DNA from: Jiella avicenniae
Lineage (GTDB): Bacteria > Pseudomonadota > Alphaproteobacteria > Rhizobiales > Rhizobiaceae
Direction of reading: 5' to 3'
Length of the DNA: 64,000 nucleotides
Assembly: GCF_021390325.1 (NCBI RefSeq)
Contig: NZ_JAJUWU010000015.1
Coordinates: forward strand, 62,001 to 126,000
Positions 40,173-49,345 of this stretch are shown here, piece after piece. Position 1 is the first letter of the stretch. Each line of letters begins with the position of its first letter. The notes under the pieces were generated by a model that saw nothing but the letters and a program-made list of their open reading frames with translations, was not told the origin of the DNA and ran no database searches. Both the position numbers and the translations under genes were made by a program.

Positions 40173-40565
40173 TCAGGAGGAGATGAAGCCGAGGGCGGGG
40201 GCGAGAGCGGCGCAGGCAAGTGCAAGTTCGACGAGGAGGTAGAAGACTGCGCGGAAGCTCGCGCCGTCGGTCAGCAGCGAGACGAGCCGGCCGAAAGCGG
40301 AAAAAAGCCAGCCGGCCCCCAGCGCGAGCTGGATGAAGGGCTGGTCGAAAAGCGCCGCGCCGACGAGCCCGACGCCGAGCCAGAAGCCGGCGAGGCTCGC
40401 CCTCGCGCCGCCCAGGGCGTCGACGCTGCCGGCGCGCGGGGCGAGACCGATGGCGGACAGAATCAGCCTCGGCGCGAACAGGGCGGCGAGGCCGAGCAGA
40501 ATCGCCACGACGGCGGCCGTGAAGGGGAGCCAGCCAGCGAGGGTCGTCGGAAGGGTGAAGTCCAT
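40173..40565 (-). CDS. DUF4345-like small membrane protein
   Basis: 130 residues from the ATG at 40565 (MDFTLPTTLAGWLPFTAAVV). Four hydrophobic helices with the pattern GLAALFAPRLILSAIGL, LGGARASLAGFWLGVGL and LGAGWLFSAFGRLVSLLTDG, which matches DUF4345 proteins. Longer in-frame starts exist, but the extra residues are basic low-complexity sequence with no family match. Function unknown; probably an inner membrane protein. Confidence 0.78.
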   Translation of the reverse strand: MDFTLPTTLAGWLPFTAAVVAILLGLAALFAPRLILSAIGLAPRAGSVDALGGARASLAGFWLGVGLVGAALFDQPFIQLALGAGWLFSAFGRLVSLLTDGASFRAVFYLLVELALACAALAPALGFISS

Positions 40566-41088
40566 CGGTCTTTCTCTATCGTGTTGCAGGCCGCACGGTC
40601 TTGCCGGAAAGTCGGGGCGGGGCTCGCCCGGGCGCATGCTGAAGACACCCTGCCGGGCCTTCGCGTCAAGCGATCCCGCCCGGTTCGGCTCTCTGGTACA
40701 AGGAACGGGGCCTTGGAAGGCGAGCGTCCGGCGGAGCCGTGAGGGAGAAAGGCGATGAGACGGATCGGTTGTGGACGAAACGATCGGGTCGTCCAGATAT
40801 GGAGCGCGCGGAGGAGCGGAGACGGTTCGCCGCGCGCCTTCTCGCGTCGCTGCGGCCGCATCTCCTCCGATCGTCCGCCGCCGATCCCCCGAACGATCCG
40901 ATCCACCCTCGGACATCCGCTCGACGAATGAACGTCTCCGAAATCCCCGACTTGGTCATCGTTCACCGCGCCGGCCACCCTGTCGCCGCGCCCTGGCCCG
41001 CCGTTCTTGCGCGCGGCTCCGGAGCCGAGGTCGTTGTGTCGGGCAGGGTCGATCGCGGGCGGGGTGCGGTTTGAGTGCTTCGCCGGAA
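40566..41088. other. gap between divergent DUF4345-like gene and the MoxR operon
   Basis: About 520 bp. Open frames cross it on both strands, but all give Arg/Pro/Ser-rich products without recognisable domains, start signals or homologous feel. I regard it as non-coding, holding the promoters for both directions. The exact promoters were not identified. Confidence 0.4.
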
Positions 41089-41811
41089 ATGCCGCGTCTT
41101 CACCTGCTGGCGGTGCCACTGGCCGCGGTCGCGCTCGTCGTTCTCGGGGCCGGCGGCGAGGCTTCCGGGCAGACGCGCCCGCCGGCGGAAAGGTCGGCGG
41201 CCTCCGGCCCTTCCGAAGCCGGCAAGGCTTATCTCGAATCGGTCGAGCGGATGCGGCTGCAGAGCGAGATCCAGTACCTTTCGCCCGACGGCAGCCTCGA
41301 CGAAGCGCCAGCAGCCGAGGAGGCGCTTCCCGACATCCGACCGTCTGCGCCGCTCGAATGGGGCGCAACCACCCTGCTCGTCGTCTGCGGTCTGTTCCTC
41401 GCCGTGCTGCTCTGGCTCGGTCGCGGTCAGCTCGCCGACCTCAAGGGTCCCCGCAATCGGAAACTCGCCCACGGGTCCCCCGCCGCTGCGGGCGGGCCGG
41501 AAAGGCCGGATCTCGACCGTGATCTCATCGCCAGGCTGCGACAGGAGCGCGATCCGCGCAGCGGCCTGCGGCAGGTGCTCGAACGCTTTCTGAAGCTCGC
41601 GGCGGAAGACAACGCCATCGTCCTGAAGCGGTCGCTGACGACCCGCGAGCTGATGCAGCGCCTGCCGGGCAGTTGGGCGCATCGCGGCGAACTCGAAGTC
41701 CTGGCCGAAAACACCGAGCTGGTGCTGTTCGGCGGCCGCGACATCGGCGCCGCCGAATATCAGCGCTGCCTCGACCTCGCCGAACCGTTTCTGCGGAGGA
41801 CGCGCCGATGA
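41089..41811 (+). CDS. DUF4129-type exported/membrane protein, first gene of the MoxR operon
   Basis: 240 residues from the ATG at 41089; a TTG at 41071 is an alternative start. A signal-like helix at the N-terminus, a periplasmic stretch of about 90 residues, a membrane helix near 105-125 (TTLLVVCGLFLAVLLWLG), and then a cytoplasmic part with RLRQERDPRSGLRQVLERFLKLAAEDNAIVLKRSLTTRELMQRLP, the DUF4129-like core. DUF4129 proteins regularly accompany MoxR and DUF58 genes. The stop overlaps the next start as ATGA. Confidence 0.8.
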   Translation: MPRLHLLAVPLAAVALVVLGAGGEASGQTRPPAERSAASGPSEAGKAYLESVERMRLQSEIQYLSPDGSLDEAPAAEEALPDIRPSAPLEWGATTLLVVCGLFLAVLLWLGRGQLADLKGPRNRKLAHGSPAAAGGPERPDLDRDLIARLRQERDPRSGLRQVLERFLKLAAEDNAIVLKRSLTTRELMQRLPGSWAHRGELEVLAENTELVLFGGRDIGAAEYQRCLDLAEPFLRRTRR

Positions 41812-43202
41812 GCGTCGGGGCGTCCGTCCGGCCTCCGGCGAGGGGAGCGGGCCTCGGCGAAAACGCCAAGGGCGCGGGGATCCTCGCGGCCGTCGTCCTG
41901 GTCGTCGTCCTTCTCGTCGTCCTCGGAGGGCGCCGCTCGCTCGAAGACAGCGCCATCGGCTTTGCCGGGCTGGAGCACTGGCTGGCGGTGAAGGGCGTCG
42001 CGACGGTGCCCGCCATCGACGCGGCCACGGCCACGGCGACGATCCGCATCCTGCCGGTCTACGACCCCAGGCTCGCGGGCGAGGGGGCGCGGCAGGAAGA
42101 CGGGGCGGAAAACGAACGCGGAGCGCTGGCGCCGCGGCCGCTTTCGAGGGCGGAGTTCGTCGAGCGGGCGAATGCGGGGCCGATGCTGGCGGTGCTGCCG
42201 AAATGGCGCGGCGGTATCGTCACCCGCGCCGCGGCGCATCCCGACCTTCTCGTGCCGGACCATGCGATGGATTTCTTCGGCGAGCGGCCGGTGGCGCGGC
42301 TGCCGCAGCGGGGCCTTGCCACCTTCGAAGTCTACGATGCCGACTACGACCAGCTCCTCGCCGAAGCGGCGACGCTCTATTCCGCGCAGGTGCTGAGCCC
42401 GGCGCTCGACGAAAGGTGCCGTCCGATCCTCGTCCTGCGGGACGAGGGCAGCCAGGACCTCGGAACGCTCCTCGCCGATTGCACCGGCACCCTCTTCGAG
42501 GGCGCGGAAAACGCGCTCTTCGTCCTGTCGGACCCGGACGTCCTCGACAATGCCGGGCTCGCCGCCGGCGACAACGCCGCGCTGGCGGTTTCCCTCGTCG
42601 AGGGGTTCGCCGGGAACGCCAAGGTCTTCGTCGAGACCGATTCGACCAGCGGGCCGGCCACGGCTGCGGCCCGGTCGGCGTTCGGCGGAGAGGATCCGCG
42701 CGAGCGCACGATCGGCGATCTCGACCGCTTCTTCGCCTATCCCTTCTCGCTGTTCTGGATCGGCGTCGTCCTCGTCACGGGCCTCGCGCTGTGGCGCGGC
42801 AGCCGGCGGTTCGGCCGCCCGCAGGAGGACGTCGAACCGGCCGAGGCCTCCAAGCGCCGGACCATCGACGCCTCGCGGCGCATCCTCATGCTTGCGAAAG
42901 CAGACGACGCGCTGGTCGAACGGCACGTCGTCGACCGCGTCGAGGCGCTCGCCAGCGCGCTTATCGGCACGGGCCGCAGGACCCACGGTCCCGGCGACGA
43001 CGCCGCGGCGATCCGCCGATTCCTCTCGCGCCGGGCCCCGGAACTCGGCGAGAAATTCGCCGCGGCTCATGCTGCGGTAACGGCCTTGCGGCCCGGCGAA
43101 GGCTCCCGCTTCGACGCGCTGGCCAAATTCGAATCCGTCATTCAGGAGACATGGCATGACTTTGGACGAGCTGCGGGCCCTGCGCGACAGGATCGCCGCT
43201 GA
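41808..43202 (+). CDS. DUF4350-like membrane protein
   Basis: 464 residues from the ATG at 41808. An N-terminal membrane helix (ILAAVVLVVVLLVVLGG) leads into a large periplasmic domain with a class I glutamine amidotransferase-like Rossmann pattern as in DUF4350 (AMDFFGERPVARLPQRG..., TLFEGAENALFVLSDPDVLDN). A second membrane helix lies near 330-350 (FSLFWIGVVLVTGLALWRG), followed by a helical cytoplasmic tail. Its last 47 bases overlap the moxR-like gene. The role in the operon is unknown; membrane scaffold or substrate-binding are possibilities. Confidence 0.78.
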   Translation: MSVGASVRPPARGAGLGENAKGAGILAAVVLVVVLLVVLGGRRSLEDSAIGFAGLEHWLAVKGVATVPAIDAATATATIRILPVYDPRLAGEGARQEDGAENERGALAPRPLSRAEFVERANAGPMLAVLPKWRGGIVTRAAAHPDLLVPDHAMDFFGERPVARLPQRGLATFEVYDADYDQLLAEAATLYSAQVLSPALDERCRPILVLRDEGSQDLGTLLADCTGTLFEGAENALFVLSDPDVLDNAGLAAGDNAALAVSLVEGFAGNAKVFVETDSTSGPATAAARSAFGGEDPRERTIGDLDRFFAYPFSLFWIGVVLVTGLALWRGSRRFGRPQEDVEPAEASKRRTIDASRRILMLAKADDALVERHVVDRVEALASALIGTGRRTHGPGDDAAAIRRFLSRRAPELGEKFAAAHAAVTALRPGEGSRFDALAKFESVIQETWHDFGRAAGPARQDRR

Positions 43203-44112
43203 GATCGAAAAGGCGGTGCAGGGGCAGGCCGCGGTCGTCGAGCTTCTGCTCGTCTCCCTGTTCGCGCGGGGGCACTGCCTGATCGAGGGTCCGCCGGGAA
43301 CGGCGAAGACGCTGCTCGCCCAGAGCCTCGCCGCGGCGCTGTCGCTCCAGTTCAAGCGCATCCAGTTCACGCCGGATCTGATGCCCGGCGACGTCATCGG
43401 CTCGAACATCTACGATTTCGGTTCGCGGCAGTTCGAACTGGTCAAGGGACCGATCTTCACCGACATCCTCTTGTCCGACGAGATCAACCGCGCCCCGCCG
43501 AAGACCCAGGCCGCGCTTTTGCAGGTGATGAACGAGCGGCGGGTGACCATCGACGGCACCGACCATTCGGTGGGCGAGGTGTTCTTCGTCGTCGCGACGC
43601 AGAACCCGATCGAGCAGCAGGGCACCTATCCGCTGCCGGAGGCCCAGCTCGACCGGTTTCTCTTCAAGCTCGAAATCGACTTTCCGCAGGAGGAGGCGGA
43701 GCTTTCGATCCTGAGGCGCCATGCCGGCCAGCCGCTCGATCACGACGCGCGCAAGGCGGCGATCATGCCGACCGCCGGCCTCGACGACATCCGCAAAGGG
43801 CAGGAACTCGTCGACGCCATCCGCCTCGACGACGAGATCCTGCGCTATGTCCTCGCTCTCGCGCGAGCGACCCGCTCGGACGTCGACATCGCCTACGGCG
43901 TCTCGACCCGTGCGGCCGACGGGCTGTGCGGCGCCGTCCGGGCGCGGGCGGCGCTCGACGGCCGGGACTATGCGATCCCCGACGACGTCAAGCTGCTGTT
44001 CCAGCCGACGATGCGCCACCGCATCGTCCTGTCGCCGACCGCCGAGATCGAAGGCCGCAGCCCCGATTCGGTGCTTTCGGCGATCATCGAGCAGATCCCG
44101 GCGCCGCGCTGA
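43156..44112 (+). CDS. MoxR-family AAA+ ATPase
   Basis: 318 residues. Walker A is IEGPPGTAKTLLAQ (near residue 45), Walker B ILLSDEINRAPPKTQAALLQVMNE, then FFVVATQNPIEQQGTYPLPEAQLDRFLFKLEIDFP, all diagnostic of MoxR. MoxR ATPases act as chaperones for neighbouring VWA/DUF58 proteins. The gene starts inside the preceding one and ends in TGATG with DUF58, so the four genes are translationally linked. Confidence 0.96.
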   Translation: MTLDELRALRDRIAAEIEKAVQGQAAVVELLLVSLFARGHCLIEGPPGTAKTLLAQSLAAALSLQFKRIQFTPDLMPGDVIGSNIYDFGSRQFELVKGPIFTDILLSDEINRAPPKTQAALLQVMNERRVTIDGTDHSVGEVFFVVATQNPIEQQGTYPLPEAQLDRFLFKLEIDFPQEEAELSILRRHAGQPLDHDARKAAIMPTAGLDDIRKGQELVDAIRLDDEILRYVLALARATRSDVDIAYGVSTRAADGLCGAVRARAALDGRDYAIPDDVKLLFQPTMRHRIVLSPTAEIEGRSPDSVLSAIIEQIPAPR

Positions 44113-45428
44113 TGCGGCCCTCGCGTCGCCTGCTCGTGATTGCCAGCCTGATCGCGCTGGCATCGCTCGGCCTCGTCGTCTTCGCGGACGCCCCGGCCGT
44201 GCCGATCCAGGCGATGTGGGGCCTCGTCGCGGTTTTCGTCGCCGCCGACCTCGTGCTGACGCCCGGCCGGAAGCGCTTCGTCCTCGATTCGCCGCCGACG
44301 CGGGAGATGTTCGTCGGTGAAGCCGCCGACCTTAAATTCCGCCTGCGCCCGGCAAGCGGAGAGCGCGGGCCGCACCCGGGCTCGGCGATGGCGCGCATCG
44401 CCTGGCCGCCCGGCCTCGACGGGCCGGCGCAATTCCTGCTGGCTCCGGCGGAACGCGATTCATTGGCGACGGTGACCGTCAAGGCGGGGCGCCGCGGCCA
44501 TTTCCCGATCGGCGAAGTCGCCGTCCTGCGCTCGAGCCGCTTCCGGCTGGTCGACGTCGTCGCGACCTATCCTTGCGAGACCCGGCTCGTCGTGGTGCCG
44601 AACGTCCGGGCGATCACCTCGGGCGAGATCGACGTGCAGATCGCCACCGAGACCTTCGGCAGCCGTGCGTCGCTGATGCGGGGCGAAGGCTCGGAGTTCC
44701 ATCAGCTTCGCGACTTCGTCGCCGGCATGGACAGCCGCACCATCGACTACAAGCGATCGGCCCGCCACGGTGCGCTCGTCGCCCGCGAGATGCGGGCGGA
44801 GAAGAACCACAACGTCGTCCTCGCCCTCGACAACGGCCATCTGATGCGTGAGGAGATCGCCGGACTGCCGAAGATCGACCACATGATCAACGCCGCTCTG
44901 GCGCTCGGCTGGGCCGGCATCCAGGGCGGCGATCTCGTCGGGCTCTACGCCTTCGATGCCCGGCCGCGGCTCTACCTGCCGCCGCGCGGCGGGCGACACG
45001 CCTTCGCCCAGCTGCGCTCCAAGGCGGCGGAACTGTCCTATCGCTCGATCGAGACCAACCACACCCTCGCCATGACCCATCTCGGCCAGCGCCTGACGCG
45101 GCGCTGCCTCGTCGTGGTGTTTTCCGACTTCGTCGACACCACCACCGCCGAGCTTCTGGTCGAGAACGTCGAGGTATTGAACCGGCACCACGTCGTCGCC
45201 TTCGTCTCGACCCGCGATCCGATGCTTCAGGCCTATGGGCGCCGGGCCGCCACCGATCTCGGCGAAGTCGCCGCAGCCGTCGCGGCGGCGGGGCTGGAGC
45301 GCGAGCGCCGGCTGGTGCTCGACAGGCTGGCCCGGCTCGGCGTCTTCGTCGTCGACGCGGAGCCTGGCGGCATCACCGCGCGGCTCGTCTCGACCTATCT
45401 CAACATCAAGGCGCGGGAGCTGATATGA
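44112..45428 (+). CDS. DUF58 domain protein
   Basis: 438 residues. Two membrane helices at the N-terminus (about 8-55), a beta-rich region, then the DUF58 motif GSEFHQLRDFVAGMDSRTIDYKRSARHGALVAREMRAEKNHNVVLALDNGHLM. The VWA-like domain has LALDNG in place of the classical DxSxS, so the metal site looks degenerate. It is the expected client of the MoxR ATPase upstream. The stop overlaps the next start as ATGA. Confidence 0.94.
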   Translation: MRPSRRLLVIASLIALASLGLVVFADAPAVPIQAMWGLVAVFVAADLVLTPGRKRFVLDSPPTREMFVGEAADLKFRLRPASGERGPHPGSAMARIAWPPGLDGPAQFLLAPAERDSLATVTVKAGRRGHFPIGEVAVLRSSRFRLVDVVATYPCETRLVVVPNVRAITSGEIDVQIATETFGSRASLMRGEGSEFHQLRDFVAGMDSRTIDYKRSARHGALVAREMRAEKNHNVVLALDNGHLMREEIAGLPKIDHMINAALALGWAGIQGGDLVGLYAFDARPRLYLPPRGGRHAFAQLRSKAAELSYRSIETNHTLAMTHLGQRLTRRCLVVVFSDFVDTTTAELLVENVEVLNRHHVVAFVSTRDPMLQAYGRRAATDLGEVAAAVAAAGLERERRLVLDRLARLGVFVVDAEPGGITARLVSTYLNIKARELI

Positions 45429-46450
45429 GTGCCCCCATCCGCTCGACGCGGTTTCGCGACGAACGCGAGGCCGACTGGAAACGCCTTTCGGCCATCGTCG
45501 AAGCGGCGGAAAAGCGCGGGCTGTCGCGGCTCACCTTCGACGACGCCCGGGATCTCGTGCTGCTCTACCGCCAGGCGACGAACTCGCTGTCGGTCGCCCG
45601 CGAGATCTCGCTCGACCTCGCCGTCGTGCGCTATCTCGAAAGCCTCTGCGCCCGCGCCTATCTCGTCGTCTACGCCCCGCGCGAAAGCCTGACGGGCCTC
45701 GTCTCGCGCTTCTTCGCCCGCTCCGCGCCGCAGGCGGTCCGCCGGTCGCTGCCGCCGATCGCCGCGGCCTTCGTCCTGACCGCTTTCGGCGCCGTCGCCG
45801 CCTATGTCCTGACGTCCGACGATTCCAGCTGGTTCTACGCCTTCGTGCCGGGCGATCTCGCCTCGGGGCGCGGGCCGGGCGCCAGCGCCGAGGCGCTTCG
45901 CCGGGTGATCTACGGCGAAGACGTCCAGCCGCTGGGCGAGCTCGGCGCCTTCGCCACCTATCTCTTCTCCCACAACACCAAGGTGGCGCTGTTCGCCTTC
46001 GCGCTCGGCATCGTCTTCTGCATTCCGAGCGTCATCCTCCTCCTTTACAACGGCGCGATGCTCGGCGCCTTCGTGGCCATTCACGTCGACAAGCAACTCG
46101 GGCTCGACTTCATGGGCTGGCTGACCATCCACGGCGTCACCGAGCTTTCGGCGATCATCATCGCCAGTGCCGGCGGCCTGTCGCTCGGCTACGCCATGCT
46201 GTTTCCCGGCCTGAGGAGCCGCGCGGCGGCGCTGCGCCATGCCGGACGCGATGCCGTCAAACTCGCCGTCGTCGCGGCCTTCATGCTCGTCGTCGCCGGG
46301 GCGCTCGAAGGGATCGGCCGGCAACTCGTCACCGACTTCTGGGCGCGGCTGGCGATCGGCTGGGGCGCCGGGCTCTGCTGGCTCGCCTGGTTCGCCCTCG
46401 CCGGGCGCGGCGAAGGCACGGCGTCGGCCGCCGAAGCGGAGCCGGTCTGA
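45425..46450 (+). CDS. SpoIIM-like (stage II sporulation protein M family) membrane protein
   Basis: 341 residues. The cytoplasmic N-terminal domain (about 1-95) includes LTFDDARDLVLLYRQATNSLSVAREI; five to six membrane helices follow. The core TYLFSHNTKVALFAFALGIVFCIPSVILLLYNGAMLGAF and LTIHGVTELSAIIIASAGGLSLGYAML is the SpoIIM-family signature. No sporulation is implied; in Gram-negative bacteria the family comes with MoxR/DUF58/RDD genes. Function unknown. It shares one base with the next gene. Confidence 0.92.
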   Translation: MSAPIRSTRFRDEREADWKRLSAIVEAAEKRGLSRLTFDDARDLVLLYRQATNSLSVAREISLDLAVVRYLESLCARAYLVVYAPRESLTGLVSRFFARSAPQAVRRSLPPIAAAFVLTAFGAVAAYVLTSDDSSWFYAFVPGDLASGRGPGASAEALRRVIYGEDVQPLGELGAFATYLFSHNTKVALFAFALGIVFCIPSVILLLYNGAMLGAFVAIHVDKQLGLDFMGWLTIHGVTELSAIIIASAGGLSLGYAMLFPGLRSRAAALRHAGRDAVKLAVVAAFMLVVAGALEGIGRQLVTDFWARLAIGWGAGLCWLAWFALAGRGEGTASAAEAEPV

Positions 46451-47400
46451 TGGCGAGATGGCGCCGCGGCGAGCGATCGAAACCGGGCACCAAACCGCTC
46501 CGCCGGCCGGCCGAGACGAGCGTCAAGCGCCTGACGCTGTCGCCGCCCGAGGGCGTTCCCCTTCACCTCGACGTCGCCGGCCTTGCAGCGCGTTTCGGCG
46601 CCCAGTTCGTCGACTTCGTCATCACCACCGTGGCGATGATCGCCATCATCCTCGCCCTGCTCTTCGCCAATCTGGTCGGCGGCGCCGCCTTCATGGCCCT
46701 CGCGACGCTTCTCGCCCTCATCTTCGGCACGCCCTATTACGTCGTCAGCGAGCTGTTGATGAACGGCCGCACGCCCGGCAAGAAGATGCTCGGCCTGCGG
46801 GTGGTCTCGAAAGACGGCTCTGGCCTTTCCACCCATCAGATCGTCGTGCGCAATCTCACCAAGGAGGTCGAGGTGTTCCTGCCGGTCGCCTTCCTTCTCG
46901 GCGGCGGAGAGGGCTCGCTCTGGTTCGACGGCTTCATGCTCGTCTGGCTTCTCGTCGTCGTCGCGGTTCCCATCCGCAGCAAGGCCAACCAGCGGATCGG
47001 CGACCTCATCGCCGACACGGCGGTCGTCAACGAGCCGCGGCCGCTGCTTTTGCCGGACGTCGCCGAAGCGGTCGGCCGGACGGCGCGCGAGCGTTTCGTC
47101 TTTTCCACCGCCCAGCTCGAACTCTACGGTGCCTACGAGCTGCAGGTGCTCGAACGCCTCCTGCGCGGCGGCGAGGAGGGGCGGGACGGGCGCGAGAGAC
47201 AGAAGGGGCTCGTGCGGATCGGCGAGCGCATCCGCGCCAAGATCGGCTACGAGGAGACGCCGCCGCCGGCCGAAGAGGAGGCCTTCCTGAAGAGCTTCTA
47301 CGTCGCCCAGCGGGCCTTTCTCGAACAGAAGAAGCTGATGGGCGACGCGAGGGCGGACAAGTTCCACCGCGAAGCGGAACCCGAACCGGAGCCCCGATGA
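46450..47400 (+). CDS. RDD family membrane protein
   Basis: 316 residues. The RDD domain is visible as LAARFGAQFVDFVITTVAMIAIILALLFA, then YVVSELLMNGRTPGKKMLGLRVVSKDGSGLSTHQIVVRNLTKEVE and ANQRIGDLIADTAVV; this is the family with conserved Arg and Asp residues in the membrane helices. A long soluble C-terminal tail (about 200-316) is charged. Probably an inner membrane protein working with the SpoIIM-like protein. The start overlaps the preceding stop by one base. Confidence 0.92.
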   Translation: MARWRRGERSKPGTKPLRRPAETSVKRLTLSPPEGVPLHLDVAGLAARFGAQFVDFVITTVAMIAIILALLFANLVGGAAFMALATLLALIFGTPYYVVSELLMNGRTPGKKMLGLRVVSKDGSGLSTHQIVVRNLTKEVEVFLPVAFLLGGGEGSLWFDGFMLVWLLVVVAVPIRSKANQRIGDLIADTAVVNEPRPLLLPDVAEAVGRTARERFVFSTAQLELYGAYELQVLERLLRGGEEGRDGRERQKGLVRIGERIRAKIGYEETPPPAEEEAFLKSFYVAQRAFLEQKKLMGDARADKFHREAEPEPEPR

Positions 47401-47473
47401 AGACGAGGACGATCGTGGCGGCGAGACGATCGCCATCCATCCCTACCGAAGAACCGAGCTGAAAGGACATCAG

Positions 47474-48262
47474 ATGACGGCCACGGACATCGCCACCACC
47501 TTGCCGAAACCGCGCTTCGGCGTCGGCGCCAGACTGGGCGACGCGCTTCAGATCTTCTCCAGCCGCTTCGCCCTGTTCGGCCTGATCGGCGTGGTCGCCG
47601 GTCTCCTGATGCAGCTGCCGAGCTACCTCGCCGTCGGCGCCGTCACCTTCGAAACCCAGTCGCAGCAGGAGACGCAGGCCTTCATCGCGGAAAATCCGCT
47701 GCTCTATGTCGGCGCCGTCGTGGTCGCGCCGATCCTGATCTATTCGTTGCTGACGGCCGTTCTCGTCCTCGCCGCCTATGACGCGAAGGCGGGACGGGAG
47801 GCGGCCGTCGGCGCCTATGTGGGCACCGCGCTCAGACAGATCCTGCCGCTCGTTCTCCTGTCCATCGCGGCCTGGCTGCTCATCGGCCTCGGCTTCGCGC
47901 TTCTGATCGTTCCGGGGCTCTGGCTGCTCGGCGTCCTCGCGGTCTACGTCCCGGCGATCGTCGTCGAGGGCGCCGGGTTCAGCGCGCTCGCCCGCAGCGC
48001 GCGCCTGACCAAGGGCTATCGCTGGCCGCTCGTCGGCTTCATGATCCTCGTCTACGTCGTGTTCTATGTGGTCGGATTCGCCATCGGCATCGTCGGCGGG
48101 TTCCTCGTCGGCATCTCGCCGATCCTGTTCCTCGCCCTGCAGGGGATCGTCACCGGCCTTGCCGCCGCCTTCGCCTCGATCGCCGTGGCCGTCGCCTATG
48201 CGAGGCTCCGCGAGATGAAGGACGGCGTCGGCATCTCCGATCTCGCCGACGTCTTCGCATGA
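47474..48262 (+). CDS. multi-pass membrane protein (GPDPase membrane-domain/YciC-like)
   Basis: 262 residues, about six membrane helices. The layout (short N-terminus FGVGARLGDALQIFSSRFALFGLIGVV, Gly-rich helices, WLLIGLGFALLIVPGLWLLGVLAVYVPAIVVEGAGFSALARSARLTKGYRWPLVGFMIL) resembles the membrane domain found in bacterial glycerophosphodiester phosphodiesterases and in YciC-type proteins; the SARLTKG-[FYR]-W motif is characteristic. It follows the RDD gene by 73 bp with a ribosome site GAAAGGA, so it may be the seventh gene of the operon or a separate unit. Confidence 0.82.
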   Translation: MTATDIATTLPKPRFGVGARLGDALQIFSSRFALFGLIGVVAGLLMQLPSYLAVGAVTFETQSQQETQAFIAENPLLYVGAVVVAPILIYSLLTAVLVLAAYDAKAGREAAVGAYVGTALRQILPLVLLSIAAWLLIGLGFALLIVPGLWLLGVLAVYVPAIVVEGAGFSALARSARLTKGYRWPLVGFMILVYVVFYVVGFAIGIVGGFLVGISPILFLALQGIVTGLAAAFASIAVAVAYARLREMKDGVGISDLADVFA

Positions 48263-48357
48263 GGCGCGCGATCCCGGAGGGCCCGATGCGGCGGGCGAGC
48301 CCGTGCCCGCCGCACGGGACCCTCCGGGCGACCGGCCTTCGGCCTCGTCCCGTCGCT

Positions 48358-49176
48358 TCACAGCAGCAGCAGGCGATCCTTCAGAGGGCTGAACGTCATG
48401 CGATGGAGCGGCGAGGGGCCGTGGACCTCGATGGCGGCGAGATGGGCCGCCGTGCCGTATCCCATATGCCGGGAAAAGCCGTAGCCGGGAAACGCCAGAC
48501 AAGCCCGGCGCATCATCCGGTCGCGCACCACTTTGGCGACGATCGAGGCGGCGGCGATCGACAGGCAGGTAGCGTCCCCGCCGACCACCGCCGCGGCCTG
48601 GCAGGCGCAGCCGGGCGGCACGTCGCGGCCGTCGACCAGCACGTATTGCGGCGAAACGCCGAGGGCGGCGACCGCCCGGCGCATGGCGATCAGCGTCGCG
48701 CCGCGAATGTTGAAGCGGTCGATCTCGGCGGCGCTGGCCGAGGCTGAGGCAACGATCGCCCTCGCGACGATCTCGGCGAACAGCTCTTCCCTTCGTTCGG
48801 CGGTGAGCGCCTTCGAATCGTCGAGGCCGTCGGGGATGTCCTCGGGGTCGAGGATGACGGCGGCGGCCGTCACCGGCCCCGCGAGCGGTCCGCGCCCCGC
48901 CTCGTCGACGCCGGCGACGAAGCGCCGGCCGAGTGCGATGAGCTGGCGCTCGCGGGAAAAGTCCGGGCCGGGCCGGGGTACGGAGCCCTTGTCGCCGGGC
49001 GCCCGACCTGCCGGCTTCCTGGCCGTCCGGGGCCTTTCGGTGCCGGACTTCGCGGCGGCGGGCTTTGCTGCGCGGGTCTTGGCGGCGGTTCGCGTGTTCG
49101 CGCCGCGCCGGCCCGTCGCCCGCTGGGCGTCCGCATCGTCGGTGAGGGCAGGAGAATCGGAGGAATGCGCGGTCAT
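48358..49176 (-). CDS. rnhB: ribonuclease HII
   Basis: 272 residues from the ATG at 49176 ([14 protein letters not shown]); a start 13 codons upstream is possible. RNase HII cuts at ribonucleotides in DNA. The catalytic core begins at about residue 85 with [23 protein letters not shown] and continues with [23 protein letters not shown] and [17 protein letters not shown]. The first 80 residues are a low-complexity Ala/Arg/Lys/Thr-rich extension, basic and probably disordered, which may bind nucleic acid. The C-terminus ends in [15 protein letters not shown]. Confidence 0.96.
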   Translation of the reverse strand: MTAHSSDSPALTDDADAQRATGRRGANTRTAAKTRAAKPAAAKSGTERPRTARKPAGRAPGDKGSVPRPGPDFSRERQLIALGRRFVAGVDEAGRGPLAGPVTAAAVILDPEDIPDGLDDSKALTAERREELFAEIVARAIVASASASAAEIDRFNIRGATLIAMRRAVAALGVSPQYVLVDGRDVPPGCACQAAAVVGGDATCLSIAAASIVAKVVRDRMMRRACLAFPGYGFSRHMGYGTAAHLAAIEVHGPSPLHRMTFSPLKDRLLLL

Positions 49177-49345
49177 CGTGCGGCGGAGACTCGCGCATCC
49201 TCCGATCCCATGCAAGGTCCACTTTCGCGCGCCGGGCGCCTCGGGGGAAGCGCCGGGTTCGGGTGGACCCGTCGGCGGCTGGAACGCCGCCGGTCCGCCG
49301 GCCGGGGATGATGCGGCAGCCCCTGCCGGCTTGACTTGACGTCTT

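Noticed and set aside
40739-41074. 111-residue plus-strand frame upstream of the MoxR operon
   Set aside because: No ribosome site or domain; overlaps several equally open frames on both strands.
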